Source: Siderastrea radians (lineage: Eukaryota; Cnidaria; Anthozoa; Scleractinia; Rhizangiidae). Taken from it: 64,000 bases of DNA. The DNA lies in assembly GCA_964017195.1 (NCBI GenBank), contig OZ024895.1, positions 46,061,673 through 46,125,672 on the forward strand, in the 5' to 3' direction. Below are positions 59,043 through 64,000 of the stretch, piece after piece; positions within the stretch are counted from its first letter, which is position 1, and every line of letters begins with the position of its first letter. The notes under the pieces are model-generated. The model saw only the letters and a list, made by a program, of their open reading frames with translations, searched no databases and was not told the DNA's origin. A program made the position numbers and the translations under genes.

Positions 59043-62000
59043 GTTATTATTAAGGGCTTATATTTCACAGGTGTTCCATAAGGGGTGTGACTTTATGCAT
59101 GCACATGTATTCTTTCTTTAGAACATTTAAAATAATTACTATGTTTAGGGTGGCCCTCAAGATTGAATTGGAATTTGGAAATGTTGGTTTTTGAGGAGAG
59201 GGGAAAACCGGAGTACCCGAAGACAAGCCTCTCGGAGTAAGGACGAGAACCAACAAGCTCAACCCACACAATATCACACCACCGAGTCCGGGAAACAAAC
59301 CCGGCCCACATTGGTGGGAGGCGAGTGCTTTCACCACTACGCCATCCCTGCTTCCCATAATATTTAAGTAACATCACTGTAATAATGTCCTTTCAACTTG
59401 AAAATGGCCATTTGAGTTGAAATCACCCTTCACTAAGTCATGTACACCGAAAGAAATTATAAATGTACATCTCATGTGAAAATGTTTGTCAAATTTTCTA
59501 GAATGACCTGTAAACAGGATTGTTTGGAAGGTCTTTAATACACAGTATGCACATTAAATTAAAAGTGAATGAGATGAGTGTCCACATCATGAAAGGTCCA
59601 TTTTACAGAGGTAGGGTTCATCTGAATTTTGGTCTCTTTCAGACGAAGTGTGCTGTCTGTTAAGGGTTAAGGGTACTGCAGTATTCAGAAACTTACCAAC
59701 TTGACTGAGTCTTGAGCAAGCCATGACATACCACTTGAGAGGGTTTTTGTTTTTAGGGGCTTGTGCCACCCACGGTGTTTTGGTTTCTGGTTCAGATATG
59801 CTGATGCTTGCAAGATAACAGGCGCAAGCAAGCTTTAAGCCTCTAGGCCATGTTACGTATTTCTGTGATATAAAAAAGAACATGTTTACACAAGAGGAAA
59901 CATTTTTTAACCAATACTGGTTTTTATCAACTTGGTTATTTTTCAGCAACCCAGGTTAATGATAATAAATTTAATAATTAAAATTTGTATAGCGCCTATC
60001 CAGTCCTGTTCAAGGCGCTTCACAAAAGGTTAAGAATGCAATACAAAGCTAAACTAACGTTTAAACAAAAATTAACTTTACTAAGAATGATATGGTTGAC
60101 AGGTTATTCTTCATTTGCGGGGTTACTAACTGTACAAAAAGGAAATTTTCTTTTTTATATTTTGGCGGGGAGGGGGGGGGGGGGTTTGGTTATTAAAATA
60201 GGGGCATGGCTTTAAATTTTGTAGGGGAGTTTGAAGAGAATACAAGGCACATTTCAAAATCTCTATCTTCCTATACTCCCTACCTTTCCCACCCTAATGT
60301 CCATACTCAACTGTACAACACAGTATGTCTTCACCATGTTTGAAAAGTTCTTTCTGTGCCGATAAGGGTGGCTTACCTCTTTGGCTAGCCGAATCAGTAA
60401 TGCCCCACATAGCATGTAAAGCTGAGCCTTCATCTCTGTTAGGATGACTTCCCACTCAGTGGGTCCACCAGATGTGGAGGGCCGTGGTGATTGGCGGATT
60501 TTATGGCGATGTGCCATGAACAGACTGTGATCCAACCTGAAAATAATAACTAACTGTCAGTCATTTCTGAAAATACATTTGTACACAAAGAGCAGCTGTG
60601 CATGTCAAACCAAACCTGGGAAAAAATGGTACAAATACAGTGTAGCATTAAATTTTGTGAAGAAAAGTTTTGCAGGAATTTTTTTGTTCATGGATCGTGA
60701 AAAAAACCTGTAAAAATCACAAAAATTTAGTGCCACACCGTAGATAATGCAACAGGAAAGAGCTACTTGACAGTGTTAATTTAAATGCTCACACTTTGGG
60801 ATTTTATCAAGTAATTCAGAAGTAAGGATCTCACGTTGAATGCATGTAAGCATGAACAATTACAATTTTGCTTGTTATGAGCAAGAACCACAAGCAGAAA
60901 AGTCAGTTAAATCTGACAAAGGTTTACAGATGTGACCAAGGATTCAGTGAGAAAACTTAAAAAACAACTGCCATAGCTAACTATAAATGTCTTCAACCAG
61001 TTGCGTACTGGTTTCAAGTATTGTACCGCAAGTCACGACCTTTTTTTCCAAGTAAATATTCAGGCCTACCAACTCACAAATATGTTACAAATGTCTATGA
61101 TCAATTTAATAATTTCTAACCGATAAAGAGCACTGATGACTTCACGTGTACTGCAGTCACGCAGCTGAAGCTCCACAAACTGACAAAGTGCAATCAAAAG
61201 AAATGAGTGCACATCCAAGATGGCATTGCCACTTCCAATGACTTCACCTTTGATTGCTGGAGAAAGAAAAATAATGTGTAATGTGAAGGGAGAGCATGCA
61301 CAATGCAATAAATTACCTATAAAAGTGCTAACTTTCCAAAATTTTTTCCACATTTTTCTCAGCACACAGAGTCATGTGGTTGAACCCTTCCCTAGAAGAA
61401 CCTCTGGGTTTTAGAGAGACCAAAATCAGTGTCCTGCTAAGGTTAAGCTATACATTTACATACATTTCCGTAAATCTGCATACCTCTGCACAAATGTGCC
61501 TCAATCTATATAAATTTGCATAAATTTACATTAGAAAGCACAGTGCAGATCTGGGTAGTAATATAGACAACATATTTGCCAGAAACAGACTGATTATCAG
61601 GAGAGCACAAACATAACAAACAGTCATACTTGACCTTTTTCAAGAGATGCAAGGTATTTCTGCAAAAGAAAAAATGTAATTATGTCACAGTTTTAATTCT
61701 GACACAACACAAACTGGGACATCAGCAAGGAAAGCTTTTAAAATAAGCAAACCACAGTAGTAGGACATTTCCATTTTATTAGCTCATGCGTAGCCATTCC
61801 CTTACCCCACCGAGGAGAAAACGGGGGAGGGTATGGCTACGCATAGGCTACCATTTTATTTGTTTAAAATTAATAATTTAACCCAAAAAAATTTAGAATT
61901 AGCTAGCATGGGAAAGAAAGGAAGGAGGGCAATACATGTAACTCACACCTTACCTCAAACATGTCAACACAGCAAGTCACCCACTCTAAACTGTCCTTGA

Positions 62001-63812
62001 AAGCTTTTGTCTTCCATACAGCAACGCAATGCGAAAATGCTTCATCAAGACGCCCTGAACAAAAATGAATTGTCTCTGGTACCTTTAAGTTCCACATTAT
62101 GGTCTCAAATGAGAGTATATACTATTTAAATTCTTTATAAAATACTGTATGATATCTCTAAAAAGAGTTTACAAGGGCAGAAGATCAGAGATGTGCTGAA
62201 TAGTCCTTAACAGGGAAGCGGTATTTTGGGAGCACTAGCAGAGAGGGTGGGGGTGGGGTGCAGTCCTACTTGAAATTTAACAGTGCAAGTTACTAACAAA
62301 GAAGTGGGTGCAGGCCAGCAATCTGACTAAGCAAAAAAAGTGTTTTGACTACTCTCAATCAACATAGTCTACCAGTATGTAAGAGTGGCTTTACTCTAAA
62401 TCTCTTTTAGGCAGTTACAATGGCACACACAATTATTATTCCCTTCAAAAATGAGACAAGGATTGCCTACGACTACAGCTGTACATGTAAATTAGCTACT
62501 TGTACAGCTGCAGTCTTACCTAACTTTTAATTTCAGTCTTACCTCTCACAGCATACAGCCTAACTAGTCTGACATGCAGGTCAACGTCTCTTGGCCGTTT
62601 ACTCTAGAAAAAGAACAGAATGACAATCTTTAGAAAATCTATCCAAGTCAAACAAAAAGACAAAGAAACAAACTAAGAATTCAAACAACATTGTTACCAT
62701 TAAGCTCTGGTTTCTATGGCAGAAAACACTAGAAGGAGATTGTGTTCTCACCACCGCATTAACCGTCCTCTCAACAATGACAAAGCACAAAATCAGGGTT
62801 AAAAGTTTTAACATAATTATGTCCATGGAGGTTCAAAATAGAATTCTTGCAAGAATACTGGTCCACTCACCAATTCTTCAGATATCAGATCTTCTAGAGC
62901 TTCATAGTCTACAATGTCTGCTGACTCCAAAAGATGAAGCTGCAACAAAAAGATTTCAAGTTTGTCAACTGAGTTGACACAGCAAGTTGGCACTGTAAAG
63001 GAATTCAAAGGTTGATGTTTTGAGTGTGAGCCCTTCATGAGAGGGAATGAAAGAATCATGGGTTGCATGTAGTTTATATACTAAATGGTGGAGCTATGTT
63101 ATTGGTGGAAACATGGCAATTTGAAAAACAAGAATAAGAAATAATTAGTGATAATTATTCCACTTGTGCTTGTTGGATGTGAGATGATTATAACTCAAAT
63201 TGCATGCTTATGGAATATCTGTAAAATATTTTTTTAGACTCACCCTGAGATGAAAAACATCTGGATGGCCAGGAAACAAACGAGATCCTCTGTCTGCCCA
63301 AGCCTACAAATAAAAACAAACAAAACTAAAAAGTATCAATAAGGATTAAGATAATTTTCCTCTAAGGTGAGATGTTACACGGTATTTCCAGTTCTGGAAA
63401 AACATCCCGAGATTTTCAAAGTTTAATTACACCTGAAAATTCTGTCTTTAAGACAAATGTTACTCACCCTAGCACGGTCAGGATGAACAGGAACTTGGCA
63501 ATACAACTTGACCACTAAGACAGAAAAAGATATTCACACTGATACAAATTCACCCCACTACCTCTCCACCAAACAAAAAATTACATTTAGGTTAATATAA
63601 AATTGTATACTGAATAAAAAACAAACAACGAATTTATACCAAATTTGAATGCTTATTAACAAGACACTATATTGGTGGTTATGGAGTAGATCTATGTTTT
63701 CGAATCTAGGTCTTCTGTGGTTGTAAGTGTCAGAGACACACCGCTAGCTCTGCACAAGGACAACTAACCTTTCAGAACTAACTCCTTTTGGGTGTTGTTT
63801 AATTCCAAGGAC
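38500..63812 (-). CDS. RANBP2: RANBP2/Nup358-like nucleoporin, 27 exons visible, first exons outside window
   Basis: RANBP2 forms cytoplasmic filaments of the nuclear pore, binds Ran-GTP and acts as a SUMO E3 ligase. Minus-strand exons: 63812-63769, 63514-63468, 63303-63244, 62939-62871, 62603-62543, 62054-61954, 61659-61635, 61256-61121, 60536-60377, 59862-59697, 58917-58784, 58555-58474, 58301-58212, 57778-57678, 55733-55558, 54974-54848, 54141-54085, 53908-53844, 53717-53657, 53226-53089, 52460-52311, 51785-51701, 50839-50736, 49991-49836, 48658-44226, 42089-40779, 40387-38500. All are GT-AG and all phases close, giving about 3,341 residues from the first visible codon. Domain order: TPR/helical region, coiled segment, Ran-binding domain 1, zinc finger 1, FG repeats, SUMO-ligase-like motif 1, domain 2, finger 2, domain 3, motif 2, domain 4, finger 3, domain 5, fingers 4 and 5, acidic tail. 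Vertebrate proteins have four Ran-binding domains and a C-terminal cyclophilin, and the latter is absent here. Confidence 0.95.
40779..42089 (-). CDS. RANBP2: RANBP2 penultimate exon (Ran-binding domain 4, zinc finger 3), duplicated unit
   Basis: 1,311 bases, exactly 437 codons, with phase 2 at both ends, so it can be duplicated or skipped without changing the frame. It encodes Ran-binding domain 4 (about 41835-41420), a zinc finger WECDICMVRNDSDKVECAAC (about 41323-41235), FG-like GSG/FTFGS repeats and an acidic tail. The acceptor is CTTCACAG|CGTGC. The donor GAG|GTAGTG is weaker but joins in frame. The domain plus finger is nearly identical to that in the next exon. Confidence 0.92.
42090..44225. 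other. RANBP2 intron before the duplicated exon pair
   Basis: Holds two G runs (about 42582-42594 and 42978-42996) and a T/A-rich segment. I see no gene, RNA or clear inverted element. Confidence 0.5.
44226..48658 (-). CDS. RANBP2: RANBP2 giant central exon (Ran-binding domains 1-3)
   Basis: A single 4,433-base exon. The frame is open to an ATG at 48686-48688, but the true 5' edge is the acceptor CCCGCAG|AAGCAA at 48659. Contents by position: Ran-binding domain 1 about 48326-47920 (HFEPLIPLPEQIEVQTGEED), zinc finger 1 about 47832-47745 (WSCSVC...CVAC), FG repeats about 47640-46900, an acidic patch near 46640, SUMO-ligase-like motif 1 about 46345-46198 (CILVYEVRASIADREKANRL then LPPNFFNY), Ran-binding domain 2 about 45915-45510, zinc finger 2 about 45405-45322 (WSCDVC...CVAC), Ran-binding domain 3 about 44865-44455, and motif 2 about 44375-44268 (ITVVFEKRVTEDQKERAEKL then LPSNFFGY). 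The huge exon matches the single giant exon of vertebrate RANBP2. It ends in phase 2 at ACAAG|GTGGGT. Confidence 0.95.
48659..49835. other. RANBP2 intron upstream of the giant exon
   Basis: AT-rich. Nothing recognised. A minus-strand open frame at 49455-49760 lacks motifs. Confidence 0.5.
49836..63812 (-). CDS. RANBP2: RANBP2 N-terminal TPR/helical exons (24 small exons)
   Basis: The 24 small exons encode about 798 residues. The first visible one (SLELNNTQKELVLK) matches the third TPR helix pair of the family. GSRLFPGHPDVF, DVDLHVRLVRLYA, DSLEWVTCCVDMF, SLQNITWVGLHWFLYD and GENPWYYEEHW follow in the same order as in other RANBP2 proteins. The last exon (49991-49836) encodes a charged helix, RDEAMSIRDETICSMREEINM, likely a coiled coil. 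This region anchors the protein at the pore. Introns carry MITEs, a SINE and (AAT)n tracts. The initiator exon lies beyond position 64000. Confidence 0.93.
50912..51293. mobile_element. 382-bp TTAA-flanked MITE in a RANBP2 intron
   Basis: TTAA at 50908-50911 and 51294-51297. The left end is AGGGGCATGGTCACGC and the inverted right end is AGGGGCATAGTCACGAGG. A degraded relative lies at 37882-38166. Confidence 0.82.
52797..52852. repeat. (AAT)n microsatellite in a RANBP2 intron
   Basis: About 17 AAT units, followed by a retroelement-tail-like AT-rich stretch. Confidence 0.95.
56220..57655. mobile_element. Probable DNA transposon remnant in the largest RANBP2 intron
   Basis: Between the exons at 55733 and 57678 lies 1.4 kb of unrelated DNA. 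It contains a strong hairpin near 56306-56415 (GGGACCGTACTGGGGAATAT mirrored by ATATTCCCCAGTACGGTCCC) and a right part with CCATAATGGTCCGTACTG-like phrases and TATAATAAAA at its edge. TTATATGGCA near 56445 and GCCATATAATAAA near 57635 look like related inverted motifs. No transposase was recognised. Confidence 0.5.
58998..59042. repeat. (AAT)n microsatellite
   Basis: About 15 AAT units in a RANBP2 intron, near the SINE. Confidence 0.95.
59130..59357 (-). mobile_element. tRNA-derived SINE in a RANBP2 intron
   Basis: On the minus strand GATGGCGTAGTGGTGAAAGC (A box region) and CGGGTTTGTTTCCCGG (B box) form a tRNA-like head. A body follows with TTGGTTCTCGTCC, CTCCGAGAGGC and a CTCCGGTTTTCCCCTCTCCT stretch. 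It is in the same orientation as RANBP2. Confidence 0.82.
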
Positions 63813-64000
63813 CTGAAAAAGTTGCTGTAAGTTAATATCTTCAATACTTTTGGCAGTTCACGACAAACACAAACAATAAGCACTAAACAGAGTGTTCTGT
63901 TAGTGTAGCATATTCTGCTTGTCTCACACCACTGAATGGTTCTTAGAAACTAATGACTTTTCAGTGATATGAGACAACCTGTATACAGTGCTAAATTTGA

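Noticed and set aside
59065..59377. Two minus-strand open frames of about 95 codons
   Set aside because: They lie across the tRNA-derived SINE.

Overview
This window is nuclear DNA from an animal and most likely from an anthozoan cnidarian, probably a stony coral. The genes are split by GT-AG introns, the DNA is AT-rich, and the non-coding part is dense in foldback MITEs, tRNA-derived SINEs, Penelope-like remnants, (AAT)n microsatellites and poly-C/poly-G runs. The taxon is inferred from gene content and repeat style and was not checked against a database.

Layout. (1) 1-4.8 kb, plus strand: the last three coding exons of the spliceosome factor CWC15, with SINEs and a possible transposon in the last intron. 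(2) 5.5-7.5 kb: a tandem array of hairpin-bearing units of about 241 bp, interrupted by a TTAA-flanked MITE. (3) 7.9-17.8 kb, minus strand: a complete seven-exon PABIR/FAM122 gene (PP2A-B55 regulator), with MITEs in its introns. (4) 18.3-19.3 kb: a decayed Penelope-like element with a GIY-YIG region. (5) 19.4-36.4 kb: a locally duplicated block with three copies of an unrecognised gene on the minus strand. Copy A is intact (582 codons), copy B is a 3' fragment and copy C is frameshifted. The predicted protein joins a J-like domain lacking HPD, glycine/alanine-rich hydrophobic segments and a tryptophan-rich C-terminal domain. The copies serve as empty-site controls for each other, which fixes the ends of several transposons, including a 2,126-bp Tc1/mariner/IS630-type element. 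(6) 36.4-38.2 kb: nested MITEs. (7) 38.2-64 kb, minus strand: RANBP2/Nup358 without its first exons. I place 27 coding exons and all intron phases close, giving about 3,340 codons: an N-terminal TPR/helical region, five Ran-binding domains, five RanBP2-type zinc fingers (one degenerate), FG repeats, two SUMO-ligase-like repeat motifs and no cyclophilin domain.

The three recognised genes have housekeeping roles in splicing, phosphatase control and nuclear-pore transport, and they do not form an operon-like unit. The novelty lies in the unrecognised gene family, the duplicated RANBP2 exon pair and the mobile-element architecture.
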